Assembly (NCBI GenBank): GCA_030762175.1
Contig: CM060830.1
Span: 47,825,501-47,889,500 of the forward strand
Direction: 5' to 3'
Origin: Metallyticus violacea
Lineage: Eukaryota > Arthropoda > Insecta > Mantodea > Metallyticidae
Length of the DNA: 64,000 bases
Of the stretch, positions 34,690 through 46,744 are shown in pieces (positions within the stretch are counted from its first letter, which is position 1; every line of letters starts with the position of its first letter). The translations under genes and the position numbers were made by a program. Under the pieces are notes generated by a model. It had not been told where the DNA came from. It searched no databases and saw only the letters and a list, made by a program, of their open reading frames with translations.

Positions 34690-37198
34690 ATGATTTCACG
34701 TAATTATAAGAAATATTGCAATTTGCGGAATTTTCTGCACTTTCAGGTCAATATGTGGAGTTTCGTCCAGTTTGCGCCACTTAAGGGGTTGTCATTTGGA
34801 AAGTGGACATAACAAATAATCGTCATTTCTTCCCCGAATAAATACAATATAACATTTCTAATTAATTCGCAAATATCAAAAAAATATTGCAGGAGCAAAT
34901 CATATGTATACTTATTCAGCGCGGCAGAAAAAATTTTGCAGCACCTTTGCCGTTTGAATTTTGTGGTGAATAGTAGAAAATAGTTCAATTAAGAGTATTG
35001 CTTTGTATTTGCATAATTATACCCTATCCGAATAAAGGGCGTTTTCAACTAAAATCAGAAATTTTTCGGTAATATGAGGGTAAATTTGTTGACTGGAATT
35101 AATAACAATAGCCAGAATTCTGTTATTTATCTTTGTCCGCGGCATGTTCGCTATATATAATTGTAAAAATAATAGTACAAAACAGTGTGCGACATATTTG
35201 GATGCATATATGACATTCTTTGAGGAATTGGTCTGGGTTCAATATGGCTACGAGGCTATGCAAATAATATAAACGTAAGGAAGAAGGTTATAACAAGGCT
35301 AGAGGATATCAGCAGGCAGGAAATCGAGACAGAATGTAACAAAAGTCTCCTTGAACCTATCGAATGAAATTAAACTAACTTGCAGTAAAGAAACTTATAT
35401 GCTCATTCTGAGTGGAAAGGCCATACGAGGAATGGCCTATCTTAGACTGGGCGGTTGGAAGGCTCAAAAAATAACGCATAGTTCTGGTAGGAGAATTCGT
35501 TCATTTTGTTGAGGAAATGAGGAATGATAAATATTCTGGCTAAATATACCCACTGGAAAAAACCTAGAAAAACTTTGTTTCCTAAAAACTTTTTAAGGCA
35601 ATTAGAGGACGATTGGCATACTGGGACCTGTTTGAGAACCACGCTAATTGATTGAATATGGGCATCTTCCTAGCCAAAGTACGCGAAGCTAGAAGCAATT
35701 TATTTTATGGTTAGAACGCAATAACTGATGTAATTATAAATACATTCACATCCCTATAAATATTGTTCTCACCATTTTAATGCTCATTTATTGTTAATGT
35801 TGTTTTATTTGTACCATTATTTGTTCCTCTTTCTAATTGTGTAATTCTTAACATTACGGTCTACATTCATGCATAAATTATATTTGTAATGTATACATAG
35901 AATTTTACAGCAGTAAACACACATCTACTCTGAAAATAATTGCTTAATTTCTAAAAAAAAAAAAAACTGGAAAAGACTAGCTTTAGTCTTTTAGTCTAGT
36001 CAGTTTCTATACTGACACGAGTACTACAGGCTGGCACTAGAGAAATTTTATAATTCATTCGTCATTCTTTTGGGCTCTTGAAACAAAAATTGTCAAATGA
36101 TAGACCCCTATGGTTATGCATTGTTGTTTCTGTATCCTAACAAACTCGTCCGGGATGGAGAGAAAAAAAAAAAGAGACAAAACAAATTTTAATTAAACAG
36201 GGTAGTGGGGTGGATATAAACGATTTGAGTACAAGGGGTGACGCCCTCGCTGAAGAATTCCATTGATTGACGAGGGGATGGCGACTGCAAGCGCTAATTA
36301 TCTAACTGCGTCAAATATTCAAATGAACTATGCAAAAGAGTGAGCCCTTCCATTGCTCAAATCAACTGTTTTAATGATATTACAAGGTTGTGTGCATTCA
36401 AGTACCTCTTTGTTTTGGAACATGTTTCACCGCCATCAGAGTCATGTCGAAAATAGACATTTACTTCTTGACAATCTTTGAAAATTACACATAAGAGTAC
36501 TTAATATTTAAACTCTTCAATAATTTCAATTAATAGTTTTATTTATAAAAACAACGACAAACATTGCGAGTTATGTAGACCGTGTTATCTCTAAACACCT
36601 TCTCAATTGAGCTCTGTTTTTGATGATTTTCTTCTTCAGGAAAAAGAGATTCTTAGCTCGTGAAAAGTGAGGTGAATTCACTGAGTAAGATAAATGTTTA
36701 CAGCTCAATTCAGTGATCTTTTGGAAATGTTTTTTGTGATATGATGATCACATTTTATTACAAAGCTGTGTTTATCTTTTTCTGTTTGACTTGACTTAAT
36801 TGATCGTTTTAAACCACCCATCTAAAGTAATTATTTCAATAGTATTTAGACAATTATTATGATGGATTAATCAACCACATACAGTCATATAGTTGCCACA
36901 ACCTTCTTTTGTTTGGCAAAGTGTTTCTGAGAGTCGTTATTGCCCCATTCATTAGCGGTTGTCGGTCAAAACCCGATCCAAAGAATCAGCTGTCTTCGTC
37001 AAAAGAAATGAGGCTTCATAGCAAATTTCTGATCACTGCTTAAGGAAATGCATTTATTAAGTTTTCTTTTTATTTCTCCAATTATCTACCAGCATTCATA
37101 ACTTGTTTAAAGTGAAACATTCTGGAATAGTTTGACAATTATTTGTTCCAGATGTTTCCATTAATGGATCATCAACCGCACTGGGACATGTTCACATT
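34690..37198. other. Unassigned AT-rich sequence
   Basis: No gene recognised. A small hairpin, aaaagact/agtctttt, lies at about 35,971-35,992. Frames 34,743-34,988 and 35,442-35,642 (minus) have no known features. Confidence 0.5.
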
Positions 37199-37208
37199 TC
37201 CCATCTTA

Positions 37209-37492
37209 CCGCCGCGGGTAGCCGAAGTCGTTAAGGCGTGGACTCGTGGGCGGAAGGTCGGGATTCGTATCCCACCAGGACCGTCCTCCCTGACTGAGGT
37301 TTTTTCCAGGTTTTTTTCAGTCCTCATAAATGGCAAATGTCGAGGAGATACCCTAAACTTAGGCCTGGAACGTTTCCTTCCTTAAAAATAAACCGTTTCC
37401 TAATTTATCATTTAATCTCATGTATCATCAGTGTTCAACGCATGTGGTGCCTCAGTAGTAAAAACGGACTTTAAACATTATTTAAAAAAAAA
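37209..37492 (+). mobile_element. SINE family B, full-length copy with TSD
   Basis: Head gggtagccgaagtcgttaag, box gggattcgtatcccacc, the conserved tccctgactgaggttttttc body, and tail aaaacggactttaaacatt followed by A. The flanks tcccatctt at 37,199-37,207 and again at 37,493-37,501 are a 9-base duplication. Confidence 0.92.
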
Positions 37493-37626
37493 TCCCATCT
37501 TTAACATTTAAAACTCTATAACAAAATTGTTTTACACATGTCAACCATATTTTGCGCTATTCCAAGATATTGAACTCACGTGAAACATATATATGCAAAT
37601 TTCTATTTCCTTAAACATTTAAGAGG

Positions 37627-37627
<1 letters not shown>

Positions 37628-37664
<37 letters not shown>
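37628..37664. repeat. (TA)n microsatellite
   Basis: About 18 uninterrupted TA units. The following ~500 bases to 38,165 show no gene. Confidence 0.97.
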
Positions 37665-37667
<3 letters not shown>

Positions 37668-38169
37668 AATAATATCTGAGATACATAAAAGTAAAATTTC
37701 GGCACTAGAAATATTTTCCACACCAAATATGTAATACCTTTATTATGTCTCCACTGTTCATTCGGACTTGTAGGATGCTCCCCAAGTCTGGCGAAAGTGT
37801 AACTGCCTTCTGAGATCGGAATGCCTACGTTATGCCAAAGATAGCTGCCAAGGGTTGGTGGTAAATGATAATTTGGTGAAATGAGTTCAGGGGACTTTGT
37901 GGCCTAAGTTTTCAAGACATTCACACAAGACAGAGGGGAAAACTCTCGTAAAAGTCTGTCAGGAAATTGATCCAATTAAAAATCGTAAAGGAAGCTTAAC
38001 TGCTACCACAAGGTCACTGCGGTAGTCTATATTTAATAAATAATTGTATCAAATTTTCGCTATTAATTTCTGAAATCATCATCATCATCAGCAATCACAG
38101 ATTAGGTCTGGCGACCTCTCAAAGAATTTCTTCGTAGATCTTTCCTCCACTCTCTTTCCATTAGGTTTG

Positions 38170-38960
38170 TACTTTAAAATGTTCTTGGTACCTGAATCAT
38201 TCTCAATATATGATTATAAGATTTGCTTTTTTATTTCGTTATTTAGGTTCATTTTATCTCGTTTGAGCCCATCTAGGAACCATGTAAAGTAAACCAAAGC
38301 AATTATTTCCCTTTCTGTTCTCTTCCGTCCAAACTTTATTGCTTTTCTTCCTTTCTTATACCTGGCAACCTTTGAAGTTTTGTATCGACCTTATAAACGT
38401 CGTTCTGTTCTGCATTATATCTTCTATTAACCCGATCTCGATATCTTTCCTTATCCCTTGGATCACTGGTTACCATGTTTATGAATTGTAAAATTCTAAT
38501 ATATCCTCATTAAATGGCTGAAAATCTTAATTCGTCCTTTTCTGATTGTATCGGACATCATTTCATTTCTTCATTTTTACAGAGGTTTTCATCTTCCTGT
38601 ATTTAAACTTCCTCTTACTTGTTTCCATTTGTCTCAAGATTTTCCCTAGACTTTTTCTTTCTTTTCTGTCTCTTCTACTTCTTTTAAAAGGTAAATATGT
38701 TATTCAGTTCTTCTATTATTTTTCCCCTCTACCGCATATCAACTGTACTAGCATAAGTACTCAGCAAATATCCTCAAGAATCTCATTTCTGATTCCTGTG
38801 TAATTATGTTTTGGGGTTTATGTTAGTGCCCAATATTCCGAACCGCACAGGTGACATAACATTGCTAACACTTTGTAGAACTTTTAAGACAGTTTCTCTG
38901 GGTTTTATTTATAAGAGTCCTTCTTACTGTTAAGCATGTTTGATTAAAGCTGTGCCATTT
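38170..38960 (-). mobile_element. LINE C-terminal relic
   Basis: The minus frame at about 38,885-38,826 reads KFYKVLAMLCHLCGSEYWAL. This resembles the strongly conserved post-reverse-transcriptase motif of several insect LINEs (LKFYKV.AVP.LLYGSE.WTLT). Further along, TGIRNEILEDIC and other scraps fit the region after that motif. Most of the remainder to about 38,170 is too decayed to read. A short (atc)n run sits at 38,074-38,087. A family A SINE abuts the relic's upstream side. Confidence 0.55.
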
Positions 38961-38970
38961 CTTAGGCTGT

Positions 38971-39233
38971 TGATTTGTTTCTTTATGGACGCTCTTTAAC
39001 ATCTCAGGTCATCAGCATCCCACTCAATTCATAGCGTGAAACGACCGACAAATTTTGTTCAGGGGCTTCTTCTTTCAAGTTTAAGATTCTTTTTCGTGCT
39101 GTAAAAATACGACACGAGACCGACAGGTTTATTTCCCTTCCGAAGGAAGCCATCCATCGATCCTGGCCGGGTTTGAACCCGCGATCTTGGGTTTAGGAGG
39201 CAAATATGGTCACCACTATACCACCAGGACCGC
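38971..39233 (-). mobile_element. SINE family A, internally deleted copy
   Basis: Minus orientation, with head (right) and tail (left) intact. About 25 bases of the body (the acttaggattttacgcccg region) are missing: ccgaaggaagccatccatcg joins directly. No clear duplication was seen. Confidence 0.9.
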
Positions 39234-39661
39234 CATAAAGTAACAGTGACAACTGCGAAGAATTACCAGTTATCGCATAGCAGTGTGTTCCTGTTTACAC
39301 AAAAACGATAACATCAGACACTCGGAAAAATAAAGAAAAGTCAAACATGTGTAGAGGAACCTCCCCCCTCCCCACCCTCCCAAATGTATTACAGAAGTCA
39401 GTGCCTAAGCATGGACTGCGTCATAAGCAGTAAACCAACTCTTACATGCATATGGTACAACGAAACAAAGTTTTATCGGGTCATACGTTTTGCTGCTTGT
39501 AAAGAACTACGGCGCAGCCGTACTGCGGAGGCAGAGGAGAGGACTGCTTCTTTACTGGACCCAATGGATAGGGAGGAAGAAGACGATTCTACAATTTGAA
39601 GGAAATTATAGAAGTACAAATAGTATATGTGGATAAAGCATTAGTTCATCACTACAGAGAG

Positions 39662-39960
39662 TCGGTCCTGGTGGTGTAGTGGTTACCATACTTGCCTCCT
39701 ACATCCAAGAACGCGGGTTCGAACCCGGCCAGGACTGATGGATTTTTTTCGGGCGTAAAAATCCTAAGTATGACTTCCTTCGGAAGGGAAGTAAAGCCGT
39801 GGGTCCCGTGTCGTACATTTACGGCACGAAAAAGAACCTCAAGTCTGAAAGAAGAGACCTCTGAGCAAAATTTGTCGGCCGTTTCACGCCCTGAGTTGAA
39901 TGGGACGCTGATGACCTGAGATGTTTAAGAGCGTCCATAAATAAATCAATCAAAAAAAAA
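39662..39960 (+). mobile_element. SINE family A with perfect 14-bp target-site duplication
   Basis: This is the best-preserved copy. The head is tcggtcctggtggtgtagtg; the body is complete; the tail is ccataaataaatcaatcaaa followed by A. It is flanked by atcactacagagag at 39,648-39,661 and 39,961-39,974 without mismatch. The intact duplication and low divergence suggest a comparatively recent insertion. Transcription would be by RNA polymerase III from the internal A and B boxes. Confidence 0.97.
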
Positions 39961-39979
39961 ATCACTACAGAGAGAATAC

Positions 39980-40325
39980 TTTCTGTCCCTCTACATCCAT
40001 TGTAACATGAGACATATAAGAGTGTTTCTTTCAGACATACTTGCTTCCCTCAGGAGCTTTTTAAACGCCCACCGTAAGAATATAATAGATAGTAAAACAG
40101 ATCATCAATGCCGGGTCACAAAACTTTGAAAAGCCCAATCCAACCTCACACCGTATGCAGTACTAACTCATTTGGCGTGGCACTTTCGAATGAAGTGAGA
40201 TGAAATAGAAGAGCAGAAATTTCTTGGAAACGAAGGAGCTATCCCAGGGAAATTAAGGAATATGAGCCCCGAATGTAATTCCCAAGCCTTATTGCCTAAG
40301 CCTCCTCGCTTGGTCTCAAGTCACG
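39980..40325. other. Unassigned sequence between SINE and mariner
   Basis: No gene or repeat recognised. Confidence 0.5.
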
Positions 40326-40328
40326 AAG

Positions 40329-41530
40329 TACGAGGGTAGGTCCATAAGTTTCCGGCCTGGAGATAAGGATTATCGCCTTCACAAAATTCTTATTTGGTGT
40401 CATATCTTATCTGTTAAGTAAATAATTGCAGTTGTAACTTCAGCTCCCCTGTGTTCATTTGTTCAGAATAGTTGCATAAAGAAGGCTATGTGTAGAAGAT
40501 TGTGACATGTTTAAAATGGAATTTCTGCCTGTTATTAAGTTCTTCACAAAAGAAGCACTTTCTCCAAATGAAATTAAGCAGTGATTGGACAGTGTTTATA
40601 GGGAAGCGTCCCTCTCATATTCTGCTCTAAAAAAATGGGCCAAACTTTTTCGAATGGACGGTTCGAGGAAGCACTGAAGACGAAGAGCGTACAGGTCGGC
40701 CCTTGGAGGTGCTCACTCCCGAAAAAAATTATGGAAGACCGGCCTTTCAAAGTTACAGAAATAGCAGCAAGGTTGGGCCTTTCTAAAACAACAGTCATTC
40801 GAATTATTTATGGACATTTAAACGTGAATAAGATTAGTACAAAATGGGTGCCTAGACTTCTTTCCTTAGTCCAAAAGCAGCAACAATGAGTCATCTGTTG
40901 TCAGGCATTTTGTAGCTCTGCCGTGGCAACGAGAGAGAAGTTGTGCAAACCATTGTTACAGGAGATGAAACCATGGTCCTCTACTACGATCCCTTGTCCA
41001 AAACAGAAGCAATGGAGTGCCGTAAACCGGACGAAGCACCACCTCTAAAGGCCAAGGTCACTCAGTCAACCAAGAAGATCATGGTCACAATCTTTTGGGA
41101 TTGTGAAGGAATACTCTTCATCGAGAGGAACACCATAATAAATGGGGAGTACTATGCTGACCTACTGTACAGACTACGTGCTTCCATCAAAGAGATAAGA
41201 GAGAAAGCTGAGTGGTGGTGTGCACCTTCTTCCCGACAACGCGCCTGTTATACAGTACTTGTTGCATAGGAAACTGTGAAGAAATGTGGCATCAAGGGAA
41301 TCGACCATGCACCCTACAGCCCAGATCTAGCTCCCAGCGGCTATTTCCTCGTCTCAAAACGCAAGAAAGACCTTCGAGGAAGGAAATTTAAGTGTGACAA
41401 AGAAGTAAGGAATGCTGTTTATACACTTTGTAGACAAGACCTCTGACTATATTTGGGGAGGGAGGGTTGAAATGTTAATTCAAAGATGTGAGAAGTGTAT
41501 TGCAATAGATGGTAACTGTATTGAAAAGTA
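40329..41530 (+). mobile_element. Mariner transposon relic, nearly complete transposase
   Basis: The 5' end is marked by tacgagggtaggtccataag (40,329), a plausible terminal repeat. The transposase would start at the ATG at 40,507 (MFKMEFLPVIKFFTKEALSP), followed by SALKKWAKLFRMDGS, ITEIAARLG-like helix-turn-helix sequence (VTEIAARLGLSKTTVIRI), and WVPRLLSLVQK. Then come VTGDETM (first catalytic Asp, 40,964), ATIFW-type VTIFWDCEGILFIE, GEYYADLLYRLRASIKEIRE, LLPDNAP (second Asp, 41,235-41,237) and APYSPDLAPSG. The third catalytic residue is Gly instead of Asp (41,339-41,341). The second and third positions are 104 bases apart, one short of the DD34D spacing, so one base is lost there. Stops include a TGA near 40,582. 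No 3' terminal repeat was found. Confidence 0.9.
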
Positions 41531-41539
41531 AAATATAGT

Positions 41540-43485
41540 TTTTGTCTTTATCATCCTGAAAATGTTCGAAGCTGCAAATGACCCGTCGGCTTCATTCTTG
41601 TGTTAGTTAGATCTTAAACGGGTGCTTATTCAGATATTTTGCTAAAATTCGCTGCTAACTGCTTTTAGGGATGGTTAATTGTTGAGAACGGTGGCGAATC
41701 GACTTCATTGGGCTCTAGCAAAGCTCTATCTGACAAGATAGGCGAGAACGTCCAGGTGATTTGATATTCTCTGTCGATCCTGAATCTTCATATTTCCTTG
41801 CCAGTCTCTATACTGTTGACATATTAGGCGCATTTCGTCTACCAAAAATTACACGAAGTGTTCAAACGGTCTCTGCATAACATTCACCGTATTTAAATGC
41901 ACTTTCAGAATCTGAACGCGTTGATCCTTCGTGTATCGCTCCATTTTAGCTGATAACAGGCTCTTAAATTTCCGATCCGGTAACCTACCAAACTGGCAGA
42001 GGCGCTCAATTTAAAAACTGCGTTCATTATGGGACATTCTATATGTCAATCATACATGTTCAGTTATGATTGGACTTCAGGGCGAACATATTAATAGCCA
42101 ACACACACACACACACACACAACTCTATTCAGACAAGAAATCTTCTTTATCGAAGAAAATGTTCTTCAGTGCAATAGGAAATCGAACCTGGAACTCGAAG
42201 CAAAACAGCAGGTGATTTCGTAGAGGCGATGGCGCCAGTCAGAGATGTTATAAACGTCTCTGTTTAAACATATTAATTCACAACCTCCTGGAACACAAAC
42301 AGAGTGTTTTATGAAGTATTTGGGGTGATAATTTTAAAGCTTAACCTTGTACATTCCAAGATAAACATCATATTAATTTTGTGTGTAGTATTGTGGAGTG
42401 TAGGCAACAATTTTTACAGATTTGCTTCCCAGGTTAAAGTTGCAGCCACGTATCTAAACGCGTCTCTAAAGCAATAAATTTTAATTTTTTTGGAGGCTCA
42501 CACCTAGCGAGCTGTTTTATGGCGTTGTATGGAATAAGGCGGCATGTGTCTGGAACACCATAAGTTGTAATTTACTGCTCTCCCCGATTACCGCCATGAT
42601 ATATGTATTCAGAGCTTTCCCTTTCGGATGGGATCGCGTGATCAAACAAAGGGCAAGATGCGCAAGTCACGATGCCTGGACCTTACACGCAAGCAAATGG
42701 GAGGATGTCCCTAGCTACTGCTTTTGGGTTATAACACCCGATTGTTTTAGAACTTGTTTTTATGGCAGTGTAGGTTGTTCTTAAGAGAATGGCTTCTACA
42801 TGCAAGGTCTTAGTAAAACCACCAAAAATTGCTCCTAAATTACCTTTAACACATACATGGAGTAAACACCGCACTTAAGCATTTCTTTGCGCTACATGTA
42901 CGCAGTACAGATTGGTTGAATTACATCACATATTAGCTTTCTTTCGAAATTTTACAACGAAGTACATGCCTTATAATTATCACAGCAAACTAATTAAATA
43001 CCTGTATAAATGGGTCGCTATTTAATTTTCGGAATTTGAAGCAACCGTGAGAAACACAAATGTCTTGTTGACAACACAAAGTAGAAGTTAGCTCATGGCA
43101 CAGATATAGATTTACTTGCGCGATGTTTTATGATTATTATTGCGGCCAGAGTCTATAAGAATGCATGGAAAAAAAATTGAGAGATTTTCCAAACTCTGTT
43201 CCTTCACTTGCAAAATTGTATAACTGTTTGCAGAGTTTAGACAGGGCAAGAACAGCTTGAAGTAGAAGCCATACTGCATGGTCCATTAAAACTTTCAGGG
43301 AGGAAGAGTAGCCTGTAAACATTCATTCCCCAAATATGTCAACAGTCTTGCACAAATAAATAAGAATAAACAAACAAACTTTTAAAATAGAATAAAATAA
43401 GAAATACCATAAAATAATTTTTACAAATATTAAAAATACATATAAAAGTACAAAGAACTACCATTATGGATGAGACACAGCAAAT
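41540..43485. other. Unassigned sequence
   Basis: No gene recognised. A (CA)n run of about 11 units lies at 42,099-42,121. The opposing frames at 42,596-42,784 and 42,683-42,874 have no known features. Confidence 0.5.
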
Positions 43486-43489
43486 ACAG

Positions 43490-44220
43490 TCAATTTATAT
43501 CTCCAAACCATCCTTCCTGGTTATCTGACTTTTCAGACCTGAACTGTCTCACTATTATCAGAAATTTACGTAATTTCTCTTTTCTTCCAGCAAAGCCCAG
43601 CATACAACTTCCCTATGTTCGATCCTGTAAAGGAGCGCGGTAGATACGTTTACATCCTTTCCTGCTACGTTTACATCCAGTCAAAAGTGTGTCCATGATT
43701 CTTCTCCTTACAGATGGGACAGATCTCCGCTTATAGTCGTCGGGGATCTTAATCATTCGCCATGCACCTAGTCTCAGTCACGCGACCCTGTTTAGTGAGT
43801 TTGTCTATGTTTTGACCTACTGCTCCATCTCCCATTCCGATTTTAGCCCCGATTGTACTTCTAGCGAAATCATCCCTTTGCTTTGCCCATTTGTGTGCTG
43901 CATATCCATATCCCTCAAACAATTTCTAACCTTCCTCCATGCGCTCTTTCTGCTCCCCTGACCTGCCATCCAAATGAAGACCATCCATATTGTTTCTAGT
44001 CGCTTTTTTAATTTAGATATCCATGTCTTCCTCCCTCGTATTCCACGCTGTTCATGATAGCACAATGTTCTAATTAAAGTTTGGTTTCCATGAATAATTC
44101 GCAGCCAGCACTTAACTACTCTTATTTTATTCTCTATGGAGTCGCTATAGGCCTCGAATTCTCTCTTAATTCCCAGTTCGCTGTGCTCTTTCCCAGTCCC
44201 AAAATAGAAAAACAAAAGGA
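43490..44220 (-). mobile_element. LINE 3'-terminal coding fragment, copy 2
   Basis: The minus frame 44,215-43,817 is open for 132 codons (IKREFEAYSDSIENKIRVVK, CWLRIIHGNQTLIRTLC, then WRKVRNCLRDMDMQHTNGQS). This has the character of the C-terminal domain of insect LINE polyproteins, with a Trp/Arg-rich region after the reverse transcriptase. Further on, at about 43,727-43,674, EICPICKEKNHGHTFDW is a CxxC..H zinc knuckle as found at the end of these proteins. Frameshifts separate the parts. It is homologous to the 28.4-28.9 kb fragment. The reverse transcriptase core is missing, so the copy is 5'-truncated. Confidence 0.7.
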
Positions 44221-44459
44221 AGAATTAGGAATTTTCTAATTCCCAAAAATTCAACAGTTTAATTAATTCACATTAAAAATAATAGCAAATATAATGCTAA
44301 TTTAAATATTTAATTTCACAGAAATGGTTCTAGGTAATTGTCCGTCGACTCCCCAGTGAAAGTTAAGCAATGTCTAATGTAAGCTGGAAGATGGTGTCAG
44401 ATTCTTCTCAGAAATTGCAACCGTTTCACTGCAGGAATAAAAAATAGTCGCTGCTAAAT

Positions 44460-44780
44460 GATACACAGCAGTGTCTTCAGAACACTAACAGAAGGAAGAC
44501 CGAAGAAGTCTGGATGTGCTTCACCACGACAATGCCTCTCAGTACACCGTTTTATAACTAATTTACGAGAATACGAAATGACATTAATGAATACCCACCG
44601 TAAAGTCGATAGCTCTTTGAGACTTTTTTCTGTTTCCAGCTGTCAAGTAAAAACTGAGAGGTCGTCAGTTTGGGTATCCGGAAGAAACTGACGCGTCCGA
44701 AGAAGAGGAGGAAAAAATATGATGTAGCTGCTTCCTTGATTGAGAGAGGCCAAATTGAAAAGAAAAAGTAGAGTTGGTGA
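44460..44780 (+). mobile_element. Mariner transposase C-terminal fragment
   Basis: One plus frame from 44,510 reads LDVLHHDNASQYTVL (second catalytic Asp), several stops, then SIAL, stop, DFFLFPAVK, stop, KLRGRQFGYPEE. These are the mariner blocks LHHDNA..HTA and SD(F)FLFP.LK..L.G..F. The region between is decayed. An acidic EEEEE stretch follows. The overlapping frame 44,458-44,691 is a shadow. Confidence 0.7.
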
Positions 44781-44917
44781 GTTGTAGCCTCTATTTAATG
44801 TAATAAAAAATAAAGAAAAGTAACCTGGTATTACAAACTCATACATTTTCACCATTACCAAGGTCAGAAAAAGTTAAATTCATTATTTATCTATGTTGAG
44901 AAAGTATGGATAGTTGA

Positions 44918-45337
44918 GCATTTCAACAAAAGGCCCTTCTGTGCCCGAGAAAATTATTTAAGTATGTACACTATTCCAATATTTGTTCTGATAAACATTG
45001 TTATGAATCTTTGAAGGAAAGATTACGGGATTCTGTGGTCTTGAACCACCTTTCGGCCACTGTATTGAAACAACAGCTTCAAATCTCTGAAACTTTTTCC
45101 CACAAAGGAAAGGGTGATGAATTGAAACAGAATGCACAATTTCAAAGCTGTATTCTGGGTATGGTAGAGGTTGATTACATATGAGTTATAGCGTTGTCTT
45201 GTTTCAAAAAAACTTCCGATATTTCTGAGTTAAAACTACACAAACTCTCTCTAGTTGCTGACAATAAAAAGCAGCATATAAAGGTTGCCCATTTTGAACG
45301 AGCCCAAAGTGAATCACACATTAGAAATTCCAGCTGA
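44918..45337 (+). pseudogene. Coding-like relic of unknown identity
   Basis: A single plus frame is open for 140 codons except for one TGA at 45,182. In DNA this AT-rich a stop is expected about every 15 codons, so this suggests former coding. It begins AFQQKALLCPRKLFKYVHYS, continues with ESLKERLRDSVVLNHLSATV and LQISETFSHKGKGDELKQNA, and after the stop with KLHKLSLVADNKKQHIKVAH. There is no start codon at the beginning. I do not recognise the family. It could be an exon remnant, a processed pseudogene piece or part of a transposon protein. It lies just downstream of the mariner fragment but in no visible relation to it. Confidence 0.4.
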
Positions 45338-45344
45338 CTTATAA

Positions 45345-46295
45345 CAACACTTTACGCTCAAAGTGATTTCGTTTTAACAGAGCTGGCAGACTGAAGGGAA
45401 CTGAGTCTCTGTTTTGAGGCGTAAGGGATGCGGTAACACATTCAATTTCCATCACATTTGACAATACTCTCGATAAATGCAGCATTTATGGGATTAGCGA
45501 TAAGATTGGGGCTGGTATGCGACGAGATTATTCTGTTTGATGCTAGTTCACACAGTAGAACTTTCTGGAGGATCTTTATATTACCTTGTAATGTGAGTTT
45601 AGATGAACCATTTTTTCTAACAAATCACGAAAAAAATTTTTATTAATAATCTTCTGATACTCTGTGTGTGTTCCCATAATCCGATATCTTAGGCCTTCCG
45701 GAGTGTTGCTATCACTGATGCTTGTTTCTTTGTTACAGAAACGCTGAACCCATAGTTATGCCGCGTGCTTACAATCGATTTCATCGATTTCCACTTCACA
45801 AAGTGTGAAGTTGTTTCCAATAGTACCGAGAAGAACTCGAATTTTAATTATTTTTATCTTCATTTTGGAGGCTTTAAATGAATAGATAATACGAGTTACA
45901 TACCCACATACTTATAGCCGCAACCCTTTTAATTTCGTTGTCAACATATAAAAGTAGCCTTCATTGCAAAAAGTCAGATTTAAAACGACATTATTTATGA
46001 GACATCTTAATATTAGCTTCTTAATTAATGAACATCCTTCTAGCAACATTTTTAACACCTTGAATAAAAACTGTGACTCCTGAAGTTCGTTAGTTCTTCA
46101 TAGCCCCTCAGTTTGATAACTGAAGGCTTTTAACTGCAGTTCGGATGAATATAATAATCATATTCAGAAGCTAACTTGATTCTTTTTGTTGATTTATGGT
46201 GGCTGCTGTTCTTTCACTTTCTGGTGCACTTTGCCAAATTCTTATCATTGCTACTGCAAAGAACTTTTAATAAGCTTTAGAAAAGTGTAACTTAT
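45345..46295. other. Unassigned sequence
   Basis: No gene recognised between the two coding-like relics. Confidence 0.5.
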
Positions 46296-46317
46296 TAATC
46301 TTCACCACCATAAATTT

Positions 46318-46736
46318 CATCTGGTGTAATTATTTCGGTTTTGAAAAGTGTTCTTGTGTTTCATCATTATCAAATCACCATACAGAATTCGCTTTACATC
46401 ACTGAAATAATACGATAGACAACCGACCATTTCTGTTTCGCAAAAGCAAATAGCATTCTTTCTACAACTCAACTTTGCATCATTGCTAAATTCGCATGAT
46501 ATACATTTTTATTTTTTTCCAAACTTTTGAACGTGAAGTAGTAGTTTTCTTCAAGAACTTTCCTCGATGAACACCAACCAAACTGCAAGGTACTTGACTG
46601 TTGATAACTTCACTTCTACTGAAGTGATTGGAGTATTTTTAAAACAAACAATTTCGGAAGGACTCGTAGCAGCTACAAAAGAATACTCACCTTTCAGGAC
46701 ATCATGGAAATGTTGATCAAGACAAAGTAAATTCAT
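46318..46736 (-). pseudogene. Coding-like relic of unknown identity, cysteine-rich end
   Basis: The minus frame starting at the ATG at 46,736 reads MNLLCLDQHFHDVLKGEYSF, SPSEIVCFKNTPITSVEVKL and STVKYLAVWLVFIEES, then a stop, KLLLHVQKFGKK, a stop, and KCISCEFSNDAKLSCRKNAI, CFCETEMVGCLSYYF and SDVKRILYGDL to a stop near 46,318. There are only two internal stops in about 139 codons. The cysteine pattern (CxxC, then C, C, CxC) resembles a small zinc-binding end such as those of some transposases, but I cannot assign it. It may be a broken transposon gene or a host pseudogene. Confidence 0.4.
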
Positions 46737-46744
46737 TTTGAATG

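Noticed and set aside
39662..39735. Functional tRNA gene
   Set aside because: The head can form an acceptor stem, but it is the start of a 300-base repeated element with target-site duplications, so it is a SINE promoter.
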